Positions 1 to 5,254 of a stretch of 6,306 bases of DNA are shown here, piece after piece (positions within the stretch are counted from its first letter, which is position 1; every line of letters begins with the position of its first letter). Source of the stretch: Clostridia bacterium. GTDB taxonomy: Bacteria > Bacillota > Clostridia > Oscillospirales > CAG-272. The notes beneath the pieces were generated by a model. That model saw nothing but the letters and a program-made list of their open reading frames with translations. It was not told the DNA's origin and did no database searches. The stretch spans positions 1 to 6,306 of the forward strand of contig JAFNZX010000097.1 of the NCBI GenBank assembly GCA_017382615.1, in the 5' to 3' direction. The position numbers were made by a program, and so were the translations under genes.

Positions 1-123
1 AGCGATGAATGCAACAGAGTTGAAAAAGAGTTTGATGCGCCCGTTATGCAGCTCGATTTTTGTGTTGACCTGCCGTGGTTGACAGATAAAAAATTCCCGG
101 AAGAGCTTTCGTTTATCTTATAA
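1..123 (+). CDS. 3' end of an unrecognised protein-coding gene (partial)
   Basis: Frame 1 is open from the first base to a TAA at 121-123 and gives a 40-residue C-terminal tail that contains DFCVDLPWLTDKKFPEE and ends in SFIL. The tail is acidic, with no membrane segment and no motif I recognise. Codon use is ordinary for the window, which supports real coding. The start and the rest of the protein lie outside the window, so no function can be given. Its size and style would fit another small soluble protein like those at 2002-4044, but that is a guess. No T-rich terminator follows; the palindromic repeat starting 25 bases downstream is the only structure near its end. Confidence 0.6.
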   Translation, partial: SDECNRVEKEFDAPVMQLDFCVDLPWLTDKKFPEELSFIL

Positions 124-148
124 ATTTGTCGCGGATTTTGGTAGTCCA

Positions 149-196
149 TAGGGGCGACCTGTGGTCGCCCGCGGGCGCACGCAGTGCGCCCCTACG
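149..196. repeat. Intergenic palindromic repeat, two tandem hairpins with GTAGGGGCG-type edges
   Basis: Two perfect 8-bp hairpins with 3-nt loops stand side by side: GGGCGACC (152-159) with GGTCGCCC (163-170), and GGGCGCAC (173-180) with GTGCGCCC (184-191). The outer edges are also complementary, TAGGGGCG (149-156) and CGCCCCTA (187-194), so the unit can fold alternatively as one long cruciform. No T-run follows, so it is not a standard terminator. The right edge CGCCCCTACG recurs at 6243-6251, and GTAGGGG recurs at the very end of the window. From memory, such elements are dispersed in many copies in intergenic regions of Oscillospiraceae-like genomes. Whether they are non-autonomous mobile units or mRNA-end structures is not known from this sequence. 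Confidence 0.75.
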
Positions 197-238
197 CATG
201 TTTTCCGCAACGGTTGACTTTGTTTCCGCGCAGCGTGC

Positions 239-267
239 TTGATTGTCGCGAGCTTGTTTGCTATAAT
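239..267 (+). promoter_or_regulatory. Sigma-A type promoter for the XRE regulator gene
   Basis: TTGATT (239-244) is separated by exactly 17 bases from a perfect TATAAT (262-267). This predicts a transcript starting near 274 and a leader of about 115 nt before the ATG at 390. It is the only good promoter upstream of the regulator gene. Since no convincing terminator or strong promoter lies between 390 and 4040, it may also drive the small genes that follow. Confidence 0.7.
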
Positions 268-310
268 AGAATCAATAGGATGGGAAAAATCTCTTACTAA
301 ATAAAATTAT

Positions 311-344
311 AATCAGCCGACGCGCACGAAAAATCCCGCTGATT
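311..344. promoter_or_regulatory. Inverted repeat in the leader of the regulator gene
   Basis: AATCAGC (311-317) is perfectly complementary to GCTGATT (338-344) across a 20-nt loop. It lies inside the predicted 5' leader, between the promoter and the start codon. It could be an RNA stem or an operator for a dimeric regulator such as the XRE protein encoded just downstream. Seven base pairs can occur by chance, so the assignment is weak. Confidence 0.3.
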
Positions 345-376
345 TACGTACTGTGGCCGGCGAAAAGGAACATGAC

Positions 377-383
377 AAAAGGA
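377..383 (+). promoter_or_regulatory. Ribosome binding site that decides the regulator start at 390
   Basis: AAAAGGA (377-383) sits six bases before the ATG at 390, a normal distance. The alternative upstream ATG at 372 has its only purine-rich stretch (AAAAGGAA, 363-370) one base away, too close for efficient initiation. The protein from 390 (MKITLAENIKKMR) also starts as XRE proteins normally do, a few residues before the first helix. Confidence 0.65.
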
Positions 384-389
384 AAACAG

Positions 390-1943
390 ATGAAGATTAC
401 ACTTGCCGAGAACATCAAAAAAATGCGCACCGAAAAGAGCTTGACGCAAAGCGATCTTGCCGAGGCTCTTTCGGTCACGCCGCAGTCCGTCAGCCGATGG
501 GAAAACGGGCTGGCTTATCCCGACACGCAGCTGCTGCCCGAGATTGCACGCTATTTCGGCGTGACGTTGGATGAGCTGATGATGGGGGAACAACCGTCTT
601 TTGCGAAATTACTTCAGGAGTACAACGAAATCCAACGTAAGCTGCAGGAGCACCCCGGCGATTTTATTCTGATGAGTGAATTGTGCGGCGTTTTGGGCGA
701 GATTGCAGAAAAATCGGATAGCCCTAATTGGTTGGGCTTGTATTTTCATAGTCTGGTCAATAAAAAGAGCCGCTTCTATATCGAAACGGGTGAGACCGAG
801 GTGGAGCGCGCACGAAATATCATTCGTGAACGCTTGAAAACAGCCGAGAGAGACGAGCGGTATGCATTGCTTCGGTGGGTGATCGAAGCCGAGGAAGAGG
901 GAAAGCTGAATCTTTGGAAGGGGTACGTGCCCGCTTCCTGGCGTGGTCACGAGTTTTTATGGGATGATTTTCTCTTGTCGCGTTATGCGTCACGTGGGGA
1001 CGTCAAGAGATGGGAGCATCAGCGTCAGATCGCGGTGTACAGGCAAGTGTGCAGAGCACTGCGGCTTTTGATCAGTTGCGTTCCCAACGTGCCCATGGAA
1101 CAGCGCACCATGCCGTGGCGATTGCCCTTGCAGAGTGTGGAGAATTGCGAGAAGGCTATGGAACTGCTGAATACGTTTTCCGCAAGAGCGGATGACGTAT
1201 TTTTGGTGTATCGCGTGGTGATCGAGACGGATTATGCGGGCGCATTGTTTGCCGCGGGGCAAAAGGAGCGCGGATACCGCATGCTGGAGGAATGCAAGCA
1301 GCACTCCGCGCTGATGTGGGAAAAGGTCGATCAGGCTGCCGTGCTGCGCGGTTCTGTGCCCGCGCTTTGTGAGATAGAGGAAACGTATCACTATCATTTC
1401 GTCATGGGCGTCAGCAACAGCGGCATGGTAGGAAACGTGTTCGGGGTTCACGATCGTGCCGAGTTTGATTCGGTCAGAGAGGAAGAGCGGTTTCGTGAGC
1501 TGATCTCCGAAATGGCACACGTTCATTTCAACAGCTATTTTTGGGGGAGAAACGTCACGATCCATGAGATCCCCGATTTTGAGCAAACGTTTGCGCCCAT
1601 GATCAAGGTCGCGCTGGATCAGTTGAGAATGTCAAAGTGTAACATGAAAACGCAGGCGACCGTGTTCTGTACCGTGCAGGGCAACACCTACTTTGTCATT
1701 GAGCCGGATGCAAAGCAGGAGCAGCCCAAGACCCTGCAGCTCCTGAGGGAGCTTGACGAGAAGGGCGAGCGGTGCATTACGCGCTGCGTGAGTCTGTGGT
1801 GGGAAATGGGCGGCGAGGTCGATCTGCCGTCCTATGCCGTCAGAGAAGCCATGGTCAAATTGCATCCCGACAATCGCAAGACCTCGATTTTGGTGAGCGT
1901 GGGCAAGGGCTTTGACGTGCAAGAGCTTGGCGGTATGATGTAA
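390..1943 (+). CDS. XRE-family helix-turn-helix regulator with a long C-terminal helical region
   Basis: This 517-aa protein starts with a clear Cro/C1 (XRE) DNA-binding domain at residues 5-64. The recognition region runs TQSDLAEAL-SVTPQSVSRWENG (residues 19-40), followed by the usual YPD...LPEIARYFGVTLDELM ending. The domain normally binds operator DNA as a dimer. The other 450 residues are soluble and mostly helical, rich in Glu, Arg and Trp, with no membrane segment. Residues of about 250-315 (ENCEKAMELL, AGALFAAGQKERGYRMLEEC) look like degenerate TPR helices. Many Firmicute XRE proteins carry helical sensor tails, but usually shorter ones; I do not recognise this tail. It has its own promoter, and the next gene lies 58 bases downstream. 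Likely role is cytoplasmic transcriptional control, with autoregulation possible; ligand and targets are unknown. The HTH call is firm and the rest is inference. Confidence 0.93.
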   Translation: MKITLAENIKKMRTEKSLTQSDLAEALSVTPQSVSRWENGLAYPDTQLLPEIARYFGVTLDELMMGEQPSFAKLLQEYNEIQRKLQEHPGDFILMSELCGVLGEIAEKSDSPNWLGLYFHSLVNKKSRFYIETGETEVERARNIIRERLKTAERDERYALLRWVIEAEEEGKLNLWKGYVPASWRGHEFLWDDFLLSRYASRGDVKRWEHQRQIAVYRQVCRALRLLISCVPNVPMEQRTMPWRLPLQSVENCEKAMELLNTFSARADDVFLVYRVVIETDYAGALFAAGQKERGYRMLEECKQHSALMWEKVDQAAVLRGSVPALCEIEETYHYHFVMGVSNSGMVGNVFGVHDRAEFDSVREEERFRELISEMAHVHFNSYFWGRNVTIHEIPDFEQTFAPMIKVALDQLRMSKCNMKTQATVFCTVQGNTYFVIEPDAKQEQPKTLQLLRELDEKGERCITRCVSLWWEMGGEVDLPSYAVREAMVKLHPDNRKTSILVSVGKGFDVQELGGMM

Positions 1944-2001
1944 GAATGACGGGGCGTGGGGGAACGCAGACTGAAATTTTTAGTACGGAGGGAGAGTTAT
2001 C

Positions 2002-2394
2002 ATGTACCAAACCATCAAAACCCCCGAGGACGTTCGGGTATTTCTTGAAAAAACCAATTCTCTGCACGACGGGTACATCCTCAGCGTGCAATATTCGCAC
2101 AACGGCATCACGGCAAGTGAAAATCGCGTAGACTTTGAACCCGACAAAACCAAGCTGACGTTGCAAATACTGGTCACCAGCATTTGGAACGCTGTTGTGG
2201 AGATCGAATTTGAGGATTTGTACAAGTGGCAGATCAAAGGCGCAGATGGGGATATTTTCCATACCTCGATTACCTTTGACCAAAATCGTTGGATCGTGTG
2301 GGCGGACGACGCGTTTGTGGATATGGAGCAAATCAAGCATGGCTCGTACGTGATCGCACGGTCCATGAAGTGGCGGATTTTGGAGTATACTTAA
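2002..2394 (+). CDS. Small conserved-type hypothetical protein (130 aa)
   Basis: ATG at 2002 is preceded by GGAGG (1987-1991) at ten bases, and the frame runs to TAA with a second in-frame stop directly after it (TAA TGA). The protein is soluble and probably alpha plus beta. Residues 1-20 look like a helix (TPEDVRVFLEKT), followed by LHDGYI (21-26), strands around VVEIEF (65-70), and a WIVWADDAF segment (97-105). From memory, small Firmicute proteins of unknown function share this pattern: an early HD pair, a W-D motif near the C-terminus and a final basic W-R strand. I cannot name a family with certainty. It has no signal peptide or catalytic signature. Its place at the head of four small orphan genes makes an accessory or immunity-like role possible, which is inference only. 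Confidence 0.8.
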   Translation: MYQTIKTPEDVRVFLEKTNSLHDGYILSVQYSHNGITASENRVDFEPDKTKLTLQILVTSIWNAVVEIEFEDLYKWQIKGADGDIFHTSITFDQNRWIVWADDAFVDMEQIKHGSYVIARSMKWRILEYT

Positions 2395-2481
2395 TGATAA
2401 TAAGCAGAACGCTCGCGCGCGTATGGAAGCATTTCAATTTTGTTTGTGCAAAGATGTAAACTTAAATGACTGGAGGATTGA

Positions 2482-3261
2482 ATGAACACCCGGAACAGTT
2501 GCTATACGTATTTCAAAATAAACGGAAACTTTCATCCGGACGTTGTTACCGAGCTGCTTCAGCTTACTCCCGAAAAGACATGGAAGATTGGCGATTTGCG
2601 ACCTAACGGAACCAAATTCGATTTTGCTCACTGGGAAATTGGTAGATGTACGGAATATGACGTCCATGTAGAAAATCAAATGAGAAAAACGATTGCCGTC
2701 TTGCAAGATAAGATTTCATTGCTCAATCAAATCAGACAGGAATATGATGTCCGTTTCTTTTTGGTAATCGTTCCGTATATATACGTAGATGATATCAATC
2801 CGTGCCTTGCCCCATCGCTTGATGTGATGGATTTTTGTTGTGCAACCAATACCGAAATTGATCTAGATATGTATCTTCATAATGCGGAGAAGCAATTGAT
2901 TTTTCGTTATTTGAGGGAAAAAGCAGAAAGCTTGACAATTGGGGCAGACGGTGATCAAAACGTAAAGTTTCTCTTTGCTTCGGTGATGCTCGGAATGCTT
3001 GAGTTGATTGAAAAAGGCAAGATTTCCAATACCGATGCAGCCATGGTGTTTGCTCTGCCGATCATGCGCAGAACAGGGGAAGACACCATGATGCATCGTA
3101 TCTGCTCTATGGTGGAGGAGCTTGATACGTATCCACCGACAAGACGCGCAGAGGAAATCGAGAAGATACGAACATTTTGCTATGAAATGATGGCGGATTA
3201 TAGCCACACAGACAATGAAAAAATTTCATTTGAAATTCAGCATGGAGTTAGAATGTTATGA
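2482..3261 (+). CDS. DUF4279 domain protein with a C-terminal DUF3969-like domain
   Basis: ATG at 2482 follows GGAGG (2472-2476) at five bases. Residues 5-133 match my knowledge of DUF4279: an opening SCYTYFKINGNFHPDVVTEL, then LTPEKTWKIGD (28-38), a HWEIG strand (50-54), a middle helix with repeated Leu/Ile, and the closing EIDLDMYLHN (125-134). DUF4279 proteins are uncharacterised, normally about 130-150 aa, and often sit among small orphan genes. Here 125 further residues follow. Residues 161-240 are helical, with LGMLELIEKGKIS (169-182), NTDAAMVFALPIMRR and a later acidic segment, and resemble the DUF3969 family. That second match is from memory and less certain. No catalytic motif, signal peptide or membrane helix is visible, so the protein is probably cytoplasmic. 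The stop overlaps the next start as ATGA, suggesting translational coupling. Base composition is visibly lower in GC than the flanking genes, hinting at separate ancestry. Confidence 0.85.
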   Translation: MNTRNSCYTYFKINGNFHPDVVTELLQLTPEKTWKIGDLRPNGTKFDFAHWEIGRCTEYDVHVENQMRKTIAVLQDKISLLNQIRQEYDVRFFLVIVPYIYVDDINPCLAPSLDVMDFCCATNTEIDLDMYLHNAEKQLIFRYLREKAESLTIGADGDQNVKFLFASVMLGMLELIEKGKISNTDAAMVFALPIMRRTGEDTMMHRICSMVEELDTYPPTRRAEEIEKIRTFCYEMMADYSHTDNEKISFEIQHGVRML

Positions 3262-3533
3262 AAGCATACGCAAGAATTACGGATCATAAAGGGAATGAGC
3301 AGGAAATTGAACTCAACGAGCTTGCTATTTTTGCAAATTGCGAGGAAATACAAGAGCTGATCGAGTTTCTGACTTACGTCAAAGCGGATCATTTGGTGCA
3401 GCATCGGCATAACCTGATTGCGGTAACGCATAACCACTTCAATATGTGGAAAGGCGAGCAAACGGGAAACCTCGATCTGCAGATTTGGTCAACGTCGGAC
3501 GATTGCTCAAAATCAAATGATGCAAACCAATAG
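3258..3533 (+). CDS. Small hypothetical protein (91 aa), translationally coupled
   Basis: The ATG overlaps the preceding stop in an ATGA (3258-3261), and a GGAG at 3244-3247 lies ten bases upstream inside the previous gene, a typical coupled arrangement. The protein is soluble and very acidic in its first half. It opens with a two-strand start (KAYARITDHKGNEQEIELNE), then a helix EEIQELIEFLTYVKADH (29-45), a His-rich stretch QHRHNLIAVTHNHFNMWKG (48-66), a strand LDLQIW (72-77) and a polar tail. The spaced His and Trp residues recall small Firmicute proteins of unknown function, but I cannot assign a family. Metal binding by the histidines is possible but not supported by any known motif. Being coupled to the DUF4279 gene suggests the two products are made together. 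Confidence 0.75.
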   Translation: MKAYARITDHKGNEQEIELNELAIFANCEEIQELIEFLTYVKADHLVQHRHNLIAVTHNHFNMWKGEQTGNLDLQIWSTSDDCSKSNDANQ

Positions 3534-3543
3534 GAGGTAAGGC

Positions 3544-4044
3544 ATGGAAAGAAAAGAACTATTAGCGATTGCGGAGCAATTTGCCGCATACGACGTGCGG
3601 ATAGACGACGAGAAGGAATGCTTTGAGATTTTGAATCCGTTCCACAAGGATTCTATCCTTGTGGAGAGTGAGGGCGTCTTTCAGAGTGGGCCGTATATCG
3701 TGTGCTATTCCTTCTTCCATATTCATCTCGAAACGGTGGAGCAGGTGGTGGCATACGTGCATGACATTTTGGAGGGCAGGAGGGTCATCATCGAATTTTG
3801 CAAGAATGGTAACTGGAGCATGCGCGCGGATCTGGACCCGCAGGAGTTGCGGGAGTTGTCATATACCAGGTTGGCGAAGCGCCTGGGCTGCGATGGCTCG
3901 CCCGAGTCTTACCGCCCTTCGCGTCTGATCGACTTTGCAGACTCCTTCTGCGTCCGCGGCTGGGCGCAGGATGCCGATTTTGACGCGGTGCTTGTAAGGG
4001 ACGAGCAGGGCAACGTGACCATTCAAATCAATTCCGCATCTTGA
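3544..4044 (+). CDS. Hypothetical protein (166 aa), last of the small-gene cluster
   Basis: AGGAGGT (3532-3538) lies five bases before the ATG and overlaps the TAG stop of the preceding gene (3531-3533), so the two genes are tightly linked. The first 95 residues look alpha/beta. They comprise a starting helix ELLAIAEQFAAY, strands around CFEIL and SILVE, then SGPYIVCYSFFHIHLETVEQVVAYVHDIL (48-76), and a strand VIIEFCKNGNW (81-91). The last 70 residues are more polar and end in two strands (DAVLVRDEQGNVTIQIN). The FFHIHLET...VVAYVHDIL segment has the look of other small orphan proteins, yet I do not recognise a family. No signal peptide, membrane helix or catalytic motif is seen. The stop codon lies within the -35 box of the next gene's promoter. 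GC content rises again here compared with the two genes before. Confidence 0.8.
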   Translation: MERKELLAIAEQFAAYDVRIDDEKECFEILNPFHKDSILVESEGVFQSGPYIVCYSFFHIHLETVEQVVAYVHDILEGRRVIIEFCKNGNWSMRADLDPQELRELSYTRLAKRLGCDGSPESYRPSRLIDFADSFCVRGWAQDADFDAVLVRDEQGNVTIQINSAS

Positions 4045-4069
4045 CTTTTTCCCCTGAGCGTGCTACAAT
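4041..4069 (+). promoter_or_regulatory. Sigma-A type promoter for the alpha/beta hydrolase gene
   Basis: TTGACT (4041-4046) and TACAAT (4064-4069) are separated by exactly 17 bases. The -35 hexamer contains the TGA stop of the upstream gene (4042-4044), so there is no spare space between the two units. The predicted start of transcription is near 4076, giving a leader of about 38 nt before the ATG at 4114. Confidence 0.75.
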
Positions 4070-4070
4070 A

Positions 4071-4085
4071 GTCGTATAAAACGAC
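4071..4085. promoter_or_regulatory. Operator-like perfect palindrome at the predicted transcription start
   Basis: GTCGT (4071-4075), a 5-base ATAAA centre, and ACGAC (4081-4085) form a perfect inverted repeat that begins one base after the -10 box and spans the predicted +1. A repressor bound there would block RNA polymerase. In RNA the arms would form only a weak hairpin, so a protein-binding site is the likelier reading if it is functional at all. Confidence 0.4.
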
Positions 4086-4100
4086 CCGAGTTTTGATATT

Positions 4101-4105
4101 GGAGG
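4101..4105 (+). promoter_or_regulatory. Ribosome binding site that decides the hydrolase start at 4114
   Basis: GGAGG (4101-4105) lies eight bases before the ATG at 4114. A longer reading from the TTG at 4093 would place this strong site inside the coding sequence and leave no site ahead of it, so 4114 is preferred. An immediately following ATG at 4117 is a less likely alternative start. Confidence 0.8.
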
Positions 4106-4113
4106 ATGCGGAT

Positions 4114-5127
4114 ATGATGACAACGTTACCGTGGAAGTATAATTGGGAGCTGATCAAGCAGATCGAGCCTGCGCTGCGCTACAAGGACGGCGAGGATTTT
4201 GCGGCGTGGCAGATCAAGGCGCGCGCAAAGCTTGCGGAGCTGCTGGGGCTTGACAATATGATAAAGGCGGATGAGGATCTCTTTACGATAGAATATCAAA
4301 AAGAGACCGATGCATATACCGAATACCGCTTCACCTTACAAAGTGAGCCGGGGTACATTTTTCCCTGCGTGATGCGCGTGCCGCACGGCATAGAGGGCAA
4401 GATGCCCGTCATGCTGACGCTGCAGGGACATTCTACCGGTATGCATATTTCGCTTGGAGAGGCAGTATTCCCGGGAGACGAGCATCTGATTTCGGGCGGT
4501 GACCGCGATTTTGTGGTGCGCGCAATCCAAGAGGGCTGCATAGGCGTTGCCATCGAGCAGCGCAATTTTGGTGAGTGCGGCTGCAACCCCAAAACGGGCT
4601 CACCCGACTGCCACGTTTCCAGCATGAACGCCATTCTCAACGGCAGAACCACCATTGGCGAGCGCGTGATGGACACCATGTGCGTGATTGACGCGCTGCT
4701 GACGCATTTTGACATTGTTGATCCCGATCGCATTATGCTCATGGGCAACTCGGGCGGCGGCACGGCAACCTTTTACACAGCAGCAATGGATGAGCGCATT
4801 TGTCTTGCCATGCCGTCCTGCGCGGTTTGCACCTATAAGCATTCCATTGCCGCAATGCCGCATTGCGTTTGCAACTTTGTGCCTGGCATTGTCAAGCAGT
4901 TTGATATGGGCGATATCAGCGGCTTGATTGCACCGCGTAAGTTAGTCGTCGTCAACGGCAGAGAGGACGATATTTTCCCTGACGAGGGCGTGCGCGAGAC
5001 GTTTGAGATCACAAAGCGGATGTATGCGGCAGCGGGCGTGCCCGATGCTTGCGCTTTGGTAACGGGAGAGGGCGGTCACCGCTTTTATGCCGATCCCGCT
5101 TGGCGCGTTGTTCACGAAATGATTTAA
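4114..5127 (+). CDS. Alpha/beta hydrolase, acetylxylan-esterase / dienelactone-hydrolase-like
   Basis: A 337-aa serine hydrolase with the alpha/beta fold. An N-terminal helical section of about 60 residues precedes the core. The strand and oxyanion region is PVMLTLQGHSTG (98-109), the EQRNFGECG turn is at 148-156, and the nucleophile elbow GNSGGG puts the catalytic Ser at 213. The acid is most likely Asp285 in GREDDIFP (282-289), and the His is 322 in GEGGHRFY. The segments TIGERVMD, CTYKHSIAAMPHCVCNFVPG (239-258) and DISGLIAPRKL are typical of a bacterial branch usually annotated as acetylxylan esterase or PF12715-like hydrolase. The reaction is probably ester hydrolysis; the true substrate cannot be read from sequence. 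There is no signal peptide, so it is cytoplasmic and would act on imported or internal esters. Full length is expected for the family. It is transcribed alone, from its own promoter to its own terminator. Confidence 0.93.
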   Translation: MMTTLPWKYNWELIKQIEPALRYKDGEDFAAWQIKARAKLAELLGLDNMIKADEDLFTIEYQKETDAYTEYRFTLQSEPGYIFPCVMRVPHGIEGKMPVMLTLQGHSTGMHISLGEAVFPGDEHLISGGDRDFVVRAIQEGCIGVAIEQRNFGECGCNPKTGSPDCHVSSMNAILNGRTTIGERVMDTMCVIDALLTHFDIVDPDRIMLMGNSGGGTATFYTAAMDERICLAMPSCAVCTYKHSIAAMPHCVCNFVPGIVKQFDMGDISGLIAPRKLVVVNGREDDIFPDEGVRETFEITKRMYAAAGVPDACALVTGEGGHRFYADPAWRVVHEMI

Positions 5128-5133
5128 AAACTC

Positions 5134-5176
5134 AGCGATGGGGCTTGATCTTTTCAGCCTCATCGCTTTGTTCTTT
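5134..5176 (+). terminator. Rho-independent terminator after the hydrolase gene
   Basis: AGCGATGGGGCT (5134-5145) pairs with AGCCTCATCGCT (5156-5167) in a 12-bp stem with one G-T wobble, around a 10-nt loop. A T-rich tract (TTTGTTCTTT) follows from 5167, and an A-run lies just upstream of the stem. It begins seven bases after the stop codon. Confidence 0.85.
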
Positions 5177-5192
5177 GCTGCCCAAAAAGGAC

Positions 5193-5221
5193 TTGACACA
5201 CGCGCGCATACGTGGTACAAT
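5193..5221 (+). promoter_or_regulatory. Strong sigma-A promoter for the aminotransferase gene
   Basis: A perfect TTGACA (5193-5198) is followed after exactly 17 bases by TACAAT (5216-5221), predicting a start near 5228. The spacer holds a short inverted pair, CACG (5199-5202) and CGTG (5211-5214), which may be chance. It is the closest match to consensus in the window and suggests constitutive, fairly strong expression. Confidence 0.85.
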
Positions 5222-5254
5222 ATACTTTTGTAAGGTCTTTTTTGGAGGTGCGAA

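Noticed and set aside
124..238. Repeat at 149-196 as a terminator or a CRISPR-like unit
   Set aside because: There is no T-tract after the stems, and only two different hairpins stand together, with no regular repeat-spacer pattern.
280..300. Tiny reading frame MGKISY in the leader, possible leader peptide
   Set aside because: Only six codons, no good Shine-Dalgarno and no regulatory codon run; most likely chance.
308..313. A second TATAAT in the leader of the regulator gene
   Set aside because: No -35-like hexamer lies 16-18 bases upstream; the region there is A-rich only.
372..389. Upstream ATG start for the XRE regulator, adding six residues
   Set aside because: Its purine-rich stretch is one base from the ATG, while the ATG at 390 has a properly spaced AAAAGGA and gives the usual XRE N-terminus.
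990..1586. Long minus-strand reading frame inside the regulator gene
   Set aside because: It is antisense to a well-supported gene, lacks a ribosome binding site and has low-quality His-rich composition typical of a shadow frame.
2395..2481. Possible promoter (TTGTTT-17-TAAATG) and CG-rich hairpin between the 2002 and 2482 genes
   Set aside because: The -10 match is poor and the start would fall in the ribosome binding site; the alternating CG stretch forms no clear stem and has no T-run.
4093..4113. TTG start for the hydrolase, adding seven residues
   Set aside because: The strong GGAGG at 4101-4105 would lie inside the coding region and no site precedes the TTG; the ATG at 4114 fits better.
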